Source: Alcanivoracaceae bacterium (GTDB taxonomy: Bacteria > Pseudomonadota > Gammaproteobacteria > Xanthomonadales > Marinicellaceae). From it: DNA of 64,000 bases. This document shows, piece after piece, positions 56,322-64,000 of the stretch (positions within the stretch are counted from its first letter, which is position 1; every line of letters starts with the position of its first letter). Position numbers and translations under genes: made by a program. The notes below the pieces were generated by a model. The model was given only the letters and a program-made list of their open reading frames with translations, had not been told where the DNA came from and did not search any database. The stretch covers positions 1 to 64,000 of the forward strand of contig JADGEI010000004.1 in assembly GCA_016744455.1 (NCBI GenBank), given 5' to 3'.

Positions 56322-57986
56322 TTATTTATCCATTTTCTCTTTAAGTAAATCACCAAAACTAGTAGTTGATTTACTTTCATCTTTATAATCTTTAAGAACC
56401 TTATTCATTTCATCAAATTCTTTAGCTTTTATTGATAGTGTTAACATCTTACTGCGTCTATCCATACCAACAAATTTAGCTTCCAACTCATCACCTACAT
56501 TAAGGACAGTAGTAACATCTTCAGTACGTTCTTTAGCAACATCAGCCGCTTTTATTTGACCTAGAACACCTTCTTCTAATTCAACAACTGCAAATTTCTC
56601 AGAAACCTCTTTAACTGTACCTTTGACAATAGAACCTTTAGGATGCGTTGCAACATAAGAACCAAATGGATCTTGCTCTAGTTGCTTGATACCCAATGAA
56701 ATGCGTTCACGCTCAGAATCAACTACAAGTAACTGTGCTTCAACTGTGTCACCTTTTTTGTATTTACGGATAGCAACATCATCAGCTTCATTCCAAGAAA
56801 TATCTGATAAGTGAACCAAGCCATCAATTCCTCCGTCAAGGCCAATAAATATACCAAAATCTGTAATTGACTTAATTTTACCAGAAACAATATCACCTTT
56901 TTCATGGCTAGTTGCATAAGCATCCCATGGGTTAGGTTTACATTGCTTCATTCCTAGTGAAATACGACGTTTTTCTTCTTCAATATCAAGAATAGCCACT
57001 TCAACTTCATCGCCAGGTTGTACAACTTTAGCTGGGTTAATGTTTTTATTTGTCCAATCGATTTCAGAAACGTGAACCAAACCTTCAATTCCTTCCTCAA
57101 TTTCAACAAAACAACCGTAATCAGTAATATTTGTAACACGACCGAATATACGTGAACCAACTGGCTGTCTACGTGCAATATCTTTCCATGGATCTTCACC
57201 AAGCTGTTTAAGGCCTAATGATACACGCGTGTTTTCTTTATCGAATTTAAGTACACGAACTTCAAGCTCTTGCCCAATTTCAACAACTTCTGATGGATGA
57301 TTAAAACGTTTCCAAGACATATCAGTGATATGTAATAGACCATCAATTCCACCTAAGTCTAAGAAAGCACCATAATCAGTTAAGTTTTTAACGATACCTT
57401 TAATGATAGCGCCATCTACTAAAGTTTCTAGTAATTTCTCTCTGTCTTCAGAGTACTCAGATTCAACAACTGCACGACGTGATACAACAACGTTATTGCG
57501 GCGTTTGTCTAATTTAATTACTTTAAATTCTAAATCTTTACCTTCTAAGTAAGCTGGATCACGTACAGGACGCACATCTACTAAAGAACCAGGTAAGAAT
57601 GCTCTTACTCCATTCATGTCAACAGTGAAACCACCTCTAACTTTACCAGTGATTTTACCCATAACAATTTCTTCATTGTCTTGTGCAACTTGTAATTGCT
57701 CCCAAACCAACATACGTTGGGCCTTCTCACGAGATAATATAGTTTGACCATAGCCATTTTCATATTTCTCTAATGCTACATCGATTTCATCTCCGATTTC
57801 TACACCAACCTCGCCATCTTCACTTTTAAATTCATCAAGTGAAATTACGCCTTCAGATTTTAGACCTGCATCAACAATAGCAAAGCCATTTTCGATATCA
57901 AGTACAATACCTTTGATGATAGTTCCGGGGATAAGTTTTTTGGCAGATAAGTCTGCCTCTAGTAGCTGTTCAAAATTTTCGCTCAT
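56322..57986 (-). CDS. rpsA: 30S ribosomal protein S1
   Basis: The 554-residue mRNA-binding ribosomal protein with six S1 OB-fold repeats: two degenerate N-terminal ones ([22 protein letters not shown], about 17-38) and four clear C-terminal ones with the GxxxxGxVxxITDYGxFVxL pattern (from about 190 to 530). Length fits gammaproteobacterial S1. cmk lies 135 bp upstream and the gap (57987-58121) probably holds its promoter and the leader used for S1 self-control. Confidence 0.98.
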   Translation of the reverse strand: MSENFEQLLEADLSAKKLIPGTIIKGIVLDIENGFAIVDAGLKSEGVISLDEFKSEDGEVGVEIGDEIDVALEKYENGYGQTILSREKAQRMLVWEQLQVAQDNEEIVMGKITGKVRGGFTVDMNGVRAFLPGSLVDVRPVRDPAYLEGKDLEFKVIKLDKRRNNVVVSRRAVVESEYSEDREKLLETLVDGAIIKGIVKNLTDYGAFLDLGGIDGLLHITDMSWKRFNHPSEVVEIGQELEVRVLKFDKENTRVSLGLKQLGEDPWKDIARRQPVGSRIFGRVTNITDYGCFVEIEEGIEGLVHVSEIDWTNKNINPAKVVQPGDEVEVAILDIEEEKRRISLGMKQCKPNPWDAYATSHEKGDIVSGKIKSITDFGIFIGLDGGIDGLVHLSDISWNEADDVAIRKYKKGDTVEAQLLVVDSERERISLGIKQLEQDPFGSYVATHPKGSIVKGTVKEVSEKFAVVELEEGVLGQIKAADVAKERTEDVTTVLNVGDELEAKFVGMDRRSKMLTLSIKAKEFDEMNKVLKDYKDESKSTTSFGDLLKEKMDK

Positions 57987-58121
57987 TTATATATGCTCAT
58001 TAAGCGCAAAGGATTGCACTTAAATATAGTTTCTGTATCAATTAGGTTGATACTCGTTAAGCCCAACATGGGCATGAATAATCAAAATCAGTTTAATTAT
58101 TCAAAATTTCCAAAAGATTAA

Positions 58122-58817
58122 TTAACGTTGTAGATTTGCTTTTATACCAGCTTTATCAATTACGTCAATACAATAATGAAACACTTCATCAATACTTAAT
58201 TGACTTGTGTCAATTATAATCGCATCTTCTGCTGGAACAAGTGGAGATACTTTTCTATTGCTATCTCTTGCGTCTCTTGCGCCTATCTCTTTTTCAAGGG
58301 CGTGGATATTAGCATCAAGCCCCTTGTTTTTCAACTGTTTGTAGCGTCTTTTTGCTCTTTCTTGTGGACTTGCTGTTAAAAAGAACTTTATTTGTGCATC
58401 TTTGAATACAACGGTTCCCATATCACGCCCATCAGCCACCAGGCCAGGGGCTTGTCTAAACTGTATTTGTCGTTGCAATAATTGCGCCCTAACCTCAGGA
58501 ATTGAAGCAATAATTGAAGCAATTGTTCCACAGGATTCTGTTCTCAATTCTTGATTCACCGTTTGACCTCCTAAGAAAACCAATGTTGGTTCTCCAATAA
58601 CAGATTTAAAACTCAACTCTAAGTGACTAGCCAACTCTACTAAGGTTTCAATATCAGAAATTTCTGTATCAGTCTTGAGAACCTTCAAGGCTAATGAACG
58701 ATAGATTGCACCACTATCAAGTAAGTGCCACCCTAAATGATTGGACAATAATGAAGCTGTTGTCCCTTTACCAACGCCAGATGGTCCATCTACTGTTATG
58801 ACAGGTATTATTTTCAT
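58122..58817 (-). CDS. cmk: cytidylate kinase
   Basis: Phosphorylates CMP and dCMP. The 231-residue protein has the P-loop TVDGPSGVGKGTTASLL, LDSGAIYRSLA, VADGRDMGTVVF, and the LID-region SPQERAKRRYKQL with RDARDSNRKVSPLVPAEDA. Its ATG overlaps the aroA stop by 4 bp (ATGA), as in many gammaproteobacteria. Confidence 0.98.
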   Translation of the reverse strand: MKIIPVITVDGPSGVGKGTTASLLSNHLGWHLLDSGAIYRSLALKVLKTDTEISDIETLVELASHLELSFKSVIGEPTLVFLGGQTVNQELRTESCGTIASIIASIPEVRAQLLQRQIQFRQAPGLVADGRDMGTVVFKDAQIKFFLTASPQERAKRRYKQLKNKGLDANIHALEKEIGARDARDSNRKVSPLVPAEDAIIIDTSQLSIDEVFHYCIDVIDKAGIKANLQR

Positions 58818-60127
58818 TTAATTGTTAACCCAAGTGTGTTACAAATTTCTAAAAAACTAGGAAAGGACGTCATTATGTTTTCACAATTTTTAACTTCAAT
58901 CGCACCATTAGAGAATTGACCTGCGATTAAAAAACTCATTGCAATACGATGATCATCTTCGGCATCGACTTGTCCACCGTTTAGTTTCCCTCCATTTATT
59001 ACGATACCATCTTCTAATTCGTGACAATCAACACCCAATATTTTCATACCATTTGCCATTGCTGTAATTCGGTCACTTTCTTTTTTACGTAACTCCATAG
59101 CATTGGTTAGTTTTGTTTGACCTTTAGCTAAAGATGCTGCGATAAACAAGATTGGAAATTCATCAATAGCTGAAGCGATATATTGATGTGGGATTTCTAT
59201 CCCATGTAGATCGCTAGATTTGACCACAACATCCGCTATTTGTTCGCCAGCATTGGTGCTTTGATTGATAAATTCGATGTCGGCACCCATTAACTTTAAA
59301 ATACCAATGATACCTATTCTACTTGGGTTAATACATAGATTGACAAATGTAATTTCTGAATCTGGTAATAAGCAAGCCAGCACCATAAAAAATGCAGAAG
59401 AAGAAATATCAGCTGGAACCTGTATATTTGTCGCTTTTAACGATTGACCACCTTTCATGTTAACCGTTAAGTCATTGGACGTGACTTGACAACCAAAACC
59501 ACGCAACATGTTTTCAGTGTGATCTCTGGATAGTTTAGGCTCTGATAAAGAAACATCACCATCGCAGTATAATCCAGCTAACAAGAGGCATGATTTGACT
59601 TGAGCACTAGCAACAGGTGATTGATAACTAATTGATTTAAGTTTTTCAACGGCTTTAAACTTTATTGGTGCTGTACCCTTTTTAGTTGCAGAAACATTTG
59701 CCCCCATTAGTTCTAAAGGTTTTGTAATACGAGTCATGGGGCGAGAATTTAATGATTTATCACCAAATATTTCTGAATCAAACGCTTGCGCAGCCATAAT
59801 TCCTGATAATAATCGCATGCCAGTTCCTGAGTTTCCACAATCAATTCCACTACCAACTGGTGCTTTTAAGCCATGTTTTCCGACTCCATTAACAATGTAT
59901 TTATTGCCATTTTTTTTAATTTCCACGCCCATTGATTGCATGGCATACATGGTTGCCAAACAATCTCCAGACTCCAAAAATCCAGTAATTTCTGTAATAC
60001 CATTAGCAATACCACCAAGTATCACGGAACGATGGGAAATAGACTTATCTCCAGGAACTGTAACTTTAGTATTAATTTTCAAGTCAACCTGTTTTCTCGA
60101 GGTCAAGGTGTTTTTTATTTTAGCCAC
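58814..60127 (-). CDS. aroA: 3-phosphoshikimate 1-carboxyvinyltransferase
   Basis: EPSP synthase of the shikimate pathway. The 437-residue protein has VPGDKSISHRSVILG, CGNSGTGMRLLSGIMA, the catalytic SRDHTENMLRGFG, ELRKKESDRI and EDDHRIAMSFL. NSGTGMR with the usual Gly in place identifies a class distinguishable only by modelling. It overlaps hisC by 8 bp and cmk by 4 bp, giving a tight hisC-aroA-cmk unit. Confidence 0.98.
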   Translation of the reverse strand: MAKIKNTLTSRKQVDLKINTKVTVPGDKSISHRSVILGGIANGITEITGFLESGDCLATMYAMQSMGVEIKKNGNKYIVNGVGKHGLKAPVGSGIDCGNSGTGMRLLSGIMAAQAFDSEIFGDKSLNSRPMTRITKPLELMGANVSATKKGTAPIKFKAVEKLKSISYQSPVASAQVKSCLLLAGLYCDGDVSLSEPKLSRDHTENMLRGFGCQVTSNDLTVNMKGGQSLKATNIQVPADISSSAFFMVLACLLPDSEITFVNLCINPSRIGIIGILKLMGADIEFINQSTNAGEQIADVVVKSSDLHGIEIPHQYIASAIDEFPILFIAASLAKGQTKLTNAMELRKKESDRITAMANGMKILGVDCHELEDGIVINGGKLNGGQVDAEDDHRIAMSFLIAGQFSNGAIEVKNCENIMTSFPSFLEICNTLGLTIK

Positions 60128-61235
60128 AAATTTTTTCCATTGTTTTATTTAACCTTTGCATTTGTGCTTGAGTACCTATTGTGATTCGCAAACAATTTGT
60201 CAAACCATAATTTGCTACAGGGCGCGTTATAATACCATTTTTCAATAAATCCATATAAATTCCAGAAACATCTTTTTCAAAGTCAATCAGCAAAAAATTG
60301 CCCTTCGAGGGTACATAACGTAAACCGAGATTAGCACACGTATTTTCAAGAATTTTCATACCCGCAGAGTTTTCTAATAATGAACGTTCTAAGAACTCAA
60401 TATCTCCAATAGCACTTTGAGCCGCAACCATAGCAAGAGAATTTACATTAAATGGTTGCCTTATTCTATTGATAATATTTGTTATTTCTGGGTTTGATAA
60501 CGCGTAACCAACACGTAAACCAGCTAACCCATACGCTTTGGAAAAGGTACGTGTAACAACCAAATTTGGGGAATTTTTCAGCCATTTACTGGCATCAACT
60601 TGTTGCTCTAAATCAGAGTACTCCAAATAAGCTTCATCCACAATCACGATAACATCATCTGGAACCTTATTAACGAAACCTTTTAATTCTTTTTCTGACA
60701 GATGATTGCCTGTAGGATTATTGGGGTTAGCAATAAAAATCAGTCGAGTATTATCATCAATTGCTGCTAACATCGAATCTAAGTCATGCCCAAGTGGCGA
60801 GTCCGTTTCCCAGCTTAACGCAGGAATTTGCTTATGTACAGCCCCAACTGCTTGGACTGCAATTGGGTATACTGCAAAAGAATACTGAGAATAAATAGCA
60901 TTTAAGTCAGGCGACAAAAAAGCCTCGGCCAACAATACTAAAACATCATTTGAACCATTCCCAAGAGTTATACAATCCATATCAACATTATGTTTTGCGG
61001 CTAAGGCTTTTTTTAACTCAAAACCATTACCATCAGGGTAAAGTTCAATTTCTTTGAGTGTCTCTGCCATCGCAGCCATTGCCAAAGGGCTAGCACCCAA
61101 TGGGTTTTCGTTTGATGCTAGCTTAATAATATTTGAAATACCCATTTCTCTTTCCAATTCAGAAATAGGCTTTCCAGGTACATAAGGGTTAAGTTTTTGC
61201 ACACCTTTAGCTGCTAAATTTTTATAATTAACCAT
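60120..61235 (-). CDS. hisC: histidinol-phosphate aminotransferase
   Basis: PLP aminotransferase for histidine synthesis; in this gene neighbourhood it may also serve aromatic amino acids. The 371-residue protein has PYVPGKPISELEREMGI, LASNENPLGASPLA, LGNGSNDVLVLLAEAFL, NPNNPTGNHLS, VDEAYLEYS and the PLP-lysine motif TRTFSKAYGLAGLRVGY. ATG 61235 is chosen over 61247 on alignment; neither has a clear ribosome site. Other his genes are not in the window. It overlaps aroA by 8 bp. Confidence 0.95.
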   Translation of the reverse strand: MVNYKNLAAKGVQKLNPYVPGKPISELEREMGISNIIKLASNENPLGASPLAMAAMAETLKEIELYPDGNGFELKKALAAKHNVDMDCITLGNGSNDVLVLLAEAFLSPDLNAIYSQYSFAVYPIAVQAVGAVHKQIPALSWETDSPLGHDLDSMLAAIDDNTRLIFIANPNNPTGNHLSEKELKGFVNKVPDDVIVIVDEAYLEYSDLEQQVDASKWLKNSPNLVVTRTFSKAYGLAGLRVGYALSNPEITNIINRIRQPFNVNSLAMVAAQSAIGDIEFLERSLLENSAGMKILENTCANLGLRYVPSKGNFLLIDFEKDVSGIYMDLLKNGIITRPVANYGLTNCLRITIGTQAQMQRLNKTMEKICG

Positions 61236-61408
61236 GATTAAATTCATTAAAATCTAAAGGCCAATATTGTGACTTTTTTTAAAGTATAAAGCAAGGCTTG
61301 TATAACTCAATTAATGATATAATAAGCACCTTACTACCAAGGTAGCAAAGCAAGGATTTATTCAAGTACCAAAACAATACAAAGCTATATTTAACAAGTC
61401 ATTTAATG

Positions 61409-61414
61409 TATAAT
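61409..61414 (+). promoter_or_regulatory. candidate -10 box for ybiT
   Basis: TATAAT at 61409-61414, 34 bp before the ybiT start, with a poor -35 region. A second TATAAT at 61318-61323 has CTTGTA 15 bp upstream. Either could drive ybiT. Confidence 0.35.
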
Positions 61415-61447
61415 CGCGGACTTTTATAAATTCACAGTTTTAAGATT

Positions 61448-63046
61448 ATGATAGTTACTGCAAATATCGGTATACAGTTTGGTTCGAAACCACTTTTTGA
61501 AAACATATCCATGAAATTTGGTAATGGTCACCGTTATGGCTTAATTGGCGCTAACGGGTGTGGAAAATCCACATTAATGAAGATAATCACCGGTGAATTA
61601 AAAGCGTCCACCGGCTCAGTATCCTTTGACGAGCATGATCGTATTGGCGTTTTGGGTCAAGATCAATATGCTTTTGAAGAATACAGTGTTTTAGACACGG
61701 TTATCATGGGTGATAAAAAACTTTGGGCTATTAAAGAAGAACGTGATCGTATCTATGATTTACCAGAAATGTCTGACGAAGATGGAATTAAAGTTGCAGA
61801 TTTAGAAACTGAATTTGCTGAAATGGATGGTTATTCAGCAGAAGCTCGTGCAGGTGAATTATTAATGGGGCTGGAAATTCCTGAAGACCAGCACTATGGC
61901 TTAATGAGTGAAGTGGCACCTGGATGGAAATTACGGGTACTACTAGCACAGGTTTTATTTGCTGAACCAGATTATTTATTATTAGATGAACCAACAAATA
62001 ACTTAGACATCAACACCATACGCTGGTTAGAAGACACTCTAAATTCTCGTAAAGCAACCATGATAATCATCTCTCATGATAGGCACTTTTTAAATTCCGT
62101 GTGTACACACATGCTTGATTTAGATTACAATACTTTACGCCAATTCCCTGGCAATTATGATGAGTATATGACTGCAGCTACACAATACCGTGAAAAATTG
62201 CAATCGGAAAATGCCAAGAAAAAAGCACAAATTGCAGAATTGAAACACTTTGTTAGCCGTTTCTCTGCCAATGCTTCGAAAGCAAAACAAGCAACCTCTA
62301 GACAAAAACAATTAGACAAAATTGAACTGCATCACATCAAACCATCTTCACGAGTCAACCCTTATATCGTCTTTGAACAAGCCAAAAAACTATTCAGAAA
62401 CGCTATTACAATCAAAGACATGAGTAAAGGATTTGATGGCCACAACTTATTTAAAGAATTAAGTTTTAATTTAGAAGTAGGTGAAAAATTAGCCATAATT
62501 GGTGCCAACGGCATTGGTAAAACGACCCTACTCAATTGTATGACAGAAACTATTGAGTGTGACACAGGCTCAGTTAAATGGTCAGAAAATGCCGATGTTG
62601 CTTACTTTAAGCAAGATAACATGGCAGAGTTTAAGGAAAATATTACTGCATTTGATTGGATGATGCAATTCAAACACAAAGATGATGATGAGCAAGCCGT
62701 AAGGAGTGTCATGGGACGATTATTGTTTTCAAAAGAAGACTCCAGAAAGAAATTAAATGTGTTATCAGGTGGTGAGAAAGGCCGCATGATGTTTGGTAAA
62801 ATTATGTTACAAAAACCTAACATTCTCTTTATGGATGAACCGACCAATCACTTAGACATGGAATCAATTGAATCATTAAATCTTGCACTTGAAAATTACG
62901 ATGGAACATTAATTTTTGTATCACATGACAGGCAATTTGTTTCATCCATTGCTACCAGAATCATTGAAATTGGAGAAGGCAAAATTAACGATCATCGTGG
63001 AACTTATCGTGAATTACTAGTTAAACAAGGTGTAGTACACTCTTAA
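61448..63046 (+). CDS. ybiT: ABC-F ATPase YbiT
   Basis: A ribosome-associated ABC-F protein. The 532-residue product has two ATP cassettes: Walker [10 protein letters not shown] (about 34-42) and GANGIGKTT (about 352-360), signatures [13 protein letters not shown] and LSGGEKGRM, Walker [12 protein letters not shown] and [11 protein letters not shown]. The linker between them carries [18 protein letters not shown]. The first lines ([21 protein letters not shown]) match E. coli YbiT nearly throughout. YbiT helps translation of difficult sequences; no resistance role is implied. Confidence 0.96.
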   Translation: MIVTANIGIQFGSKPLFENISMKFGNGHRYGLIGANGCGKSTLMKIITGELKASTGSVSFDEHDRIGVLGQDQYAFEEYSVLDTVIMGDKKLWAIKEERDRIYDLPEMSDEDGIKVADLETEFAEMDGYSAEARAGELLMGLEIPEDQHYGLMSEVAPGWKLRVLLAQVLFAEPDYLLLDEPTNNLDINTIRWLEDTLNSRKATMIIISHDRHFLNSVCTHMLDLDYNTLRQFPGNYDEYMTAATQYREKLQSENAKKKAQIAELKHFVSRFSANASKAKQATSRQKQLDKIELHHIKPSSRVNPYIVFEQAKKLFRNAITIKDMSKGFDGHNLFKELSFNLEVGEKLAIIGANGIGKTTLLNCMTETIECDTGSVKWSENADVAYFKQDNMAEFKENITAFDWMMQFKHKDDDEQAVRSVMGRLLFSKEDSRKKLNVLSGGEKGRMMFGKIMLQKPNILFMDEPTNHLDMESIESLNLALENYDGTLIFVSHDRQFVSSIATRIIEIGEGKINDHRGTYRELLVKQGVVHS

Positions 63047-63487
63047 GAAACAAATAGAATTATAAAAGCAGGCCAACTGTTTTAATTGTAATGTAACGAA
63101 TATATGGAATGCTGTCAGGCATCAAATCGTGGCAGCATTTACTGAGTATAGTATTTTGTTAGAACACCATTCAATTTATATAAACCCAACCAATTTTTCA
63201 ATTCTCATTTCCCCAAAAATAACCGTAGGGCAACCTAATAATGGGCATGGTTACTTCAAAAGCATCCCTTCCAAATATGTGTGATAGCGCCCAAATAAGT
63301 GTGTCTTACACAGGCGCATCTATAGCAACTGTATCGTCATAGAAATCAAGGTTCTTTTTAGTAAGCATGATGTATTCTCATTAGTTAGATATTAATAGTA
63401 ATTTTCATTCTATATTTAGTGTCATTCAGATAAAAATCCTCTCAACAATCTCAGAAAATTGGTCATATTTAAGAATATTTCTTAACA
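63047..63487. other. non-coding or decayed region
   Basis: 441 bp with no supported gene. It holds a 7-bp inverted pair AATGCTG/CAGCATT (63108-63139) without a T tract, two near copies of CCAAATA-GTGTG (63271-63303), and a minus-strand frame (63368 to 63198) that starts MLTKKNLDFYDDTVAI, meets a TAA at 63308-63306 and then reads on for 35 codons. It looks like worn gene remains. Confidence 0.4.
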
Positions 63488-63625
63488 TTATTTCCGCATA
63501 TCTTTAATAAACATTGCTGATCCATTATTTCTCATTTCTATATTAAATAATTCAGTGGCTCGAATTAAATCACTTAATTTTTTGTATCCGTAATTGATTG
63601 ATGAAAAAGACTTTTTGTTATATAT
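63488..63625 (-). pseudogene. detached OST-HTH/LOTUS end of the NYN gene
   Basis: After the TAA at 63628-63626 the same frame continues for 45 codons to TAA 63490-63488. It reads NYGYKKLSDLIRATELF and ends SAMFIKDMRK, which is the expected second half of the OST-HTH domain that normally closes this protein family. So the stop cuts an otherwise intact domain; CAA or AAA changed to TAA would explain it. Sequencing error or readthrough are alternatives. Confidence 0.7.
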
Positions 63626-64000
63626 TTAATTTGCAACTCTATTTAATATCGCCCAACCATCATCTTCAGACGTCTGCTCTATCGCTCTTCTTAGTAATTT
63701 AACCAATGCAGTATCTTTTCTTAAACTGGCTTTTGATTTCTTTTTTACAGCCGAAGGTTGGGGACTATCTGCTTTTTGTTCTTGTTCGATAACTAGATTT
63801 TCAGTATATATAAAGGGAGAACACGCATCGACAAAAGGTTGAGGAGTTTTCTTTTCTCCAAACCCATAAACAGGTAATCCGCTTTCAAGAATTCTTAAAA
63901 CCAAAGGCGTAAAATCACTGTCACTGGTCATCAAAGCAAAAGCATCAATGTTTTTGGTATATAACAAATCCATCGCATCAATTATCATCGCTGAATCTGT
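63626..64000 (-). CDS. NYN domain protein, 5' end outside the window, early stop
   Basis: The visible 124 codons continue past position 64000 (TDSAMIIDAMDLLY at the edge). NYN nuclease-fold motifs are clear: IDAMDLLYTKNIDAFALMTS, SDSDFTPLVLRIL, VYGFGEKKTPQPFVDACSPFIYTE. A linker then leads to the OST-HTH start LVKLLRRAIEQTSEDDGWAI, which stops after NRVAN at an in-frame TAA. In relatives the family has a complete OST-HTH, so this copy is shortened. The protein would be an RNA-binding nuclease-like factor. Confidence 0.8.
   Translation of the reverse strand, partial: TDSAMIIDAMDLLYTKNIDAFALMTSDSDFTPLVLRILESGLPVYGFGEKKTPQPFVDACSPFIYTENLVIEQEQKADSPQPSAVKKKSKASLRKDTALVKLLRRAIEQTSEDDGWAILNRVAN

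Noticed and set aside
63108..63139. Hairpin AATGCTG/CAGCATT after ybiT
   Set aside because: Eighteen-base loop and no T tract on either strand, so not called a terminator.
1..64000. CRISPR arrays, tRNA and rRNA genes, insertion sequences
   Set aside because: No regularly spaced repeats, cloverleaf-like segments, rRNA stretches or transposase genes were seen while reading; intergenic gaps are too short for most of them.

Overview
The window is AT-rich chromosomal DNA from a gammaproteobacterium. This follows from the gene set: CmoA/CmoB, peptide-release factor 3, the ABC-F factor YbiT, ApaH, divergent orn/rsgA, secD-secF-yajC, and the hisC-aroA-cmk-rpsA-ihfB block. Two exported proteins end in a short C-terminal F-x-[ND]-[GS]-F-E element, which I associate with marine Lysobacterales relatives such as Marinicella; that placement is inference. 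No tRNA, rRNA, CRISPR array, intact insertion sequence or prophage was found. Genes are closely packed, many overlapping by 1 nt (TAATG) or 4 nt (ATGA).

Layout. 1-5.4 kb: a candidate small RNA, two exported proteins (one a BtuF-like lipoprotein whose signal-peptide codons contain a perfect terminator hairpin), a methyltransferase and a large secreted serine protease. 5.5-10.4 kb: phenylacetyl-CoA epoxidase genes paaABCDE behind a 3-oxoadipyl-CoA thiolase. 10.4-13.6 kb: secF, secD, yajC. 13.7-24.2 kb: housekeeping and envelope genes (GFA protein, M15 peptidase, nth, htpX, Bax inhibitor-like protein, orn, rsgA, CsiV-like, YceI-like, DUF885, 2OG-Fe oxygenase). 24.5-33.1 kb, minus strand: telA, an XpaC-like gene preceded by a coupled 26-residue membrane micropeptide, an adenylate cyclase-FHA protein, gcdH, then an NYN nuclease / GCS2-CBS fusion / SLC13 permease cassette. 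33.2-36.8 kb: fadD, a stand-alone Card1/VC1899-like (DUF1887) nuclease and proC. 36.9-45 kb: two SPFH proteins behind thrB-thrC, apaH, an XRE regulator and a sensor GGDEF-EAL protein. 45-50.4 kb: cmoB, cmoA, an SDR, a lysine-rich unknown, a small ORF and gpmI. 50.4-54 kb: a three-gene exported redox cluster (pentaheme cytochrome, unknown, copper-amine-oxidase-like protein). 54.1-63 kb: prfC, ihfB, rpsA, cmk, aroA, hisC, ybiT. 63-64 kb: a decaying stretch with an NYN/OST-HTH gene cut by an in-frame TAA.

Most of the window is ordinary core genome. The best candidates for something undescribed are the exported redox trio, the DUF1887 nuclease with an altered CARF motif, the telA/xpaC/micropeptide/cyclase-FHA group, the GCS2-CBS/SLC13/NYN cassette, and the pair of membrane-bound and exported SPFH proteins in the threonine operon.
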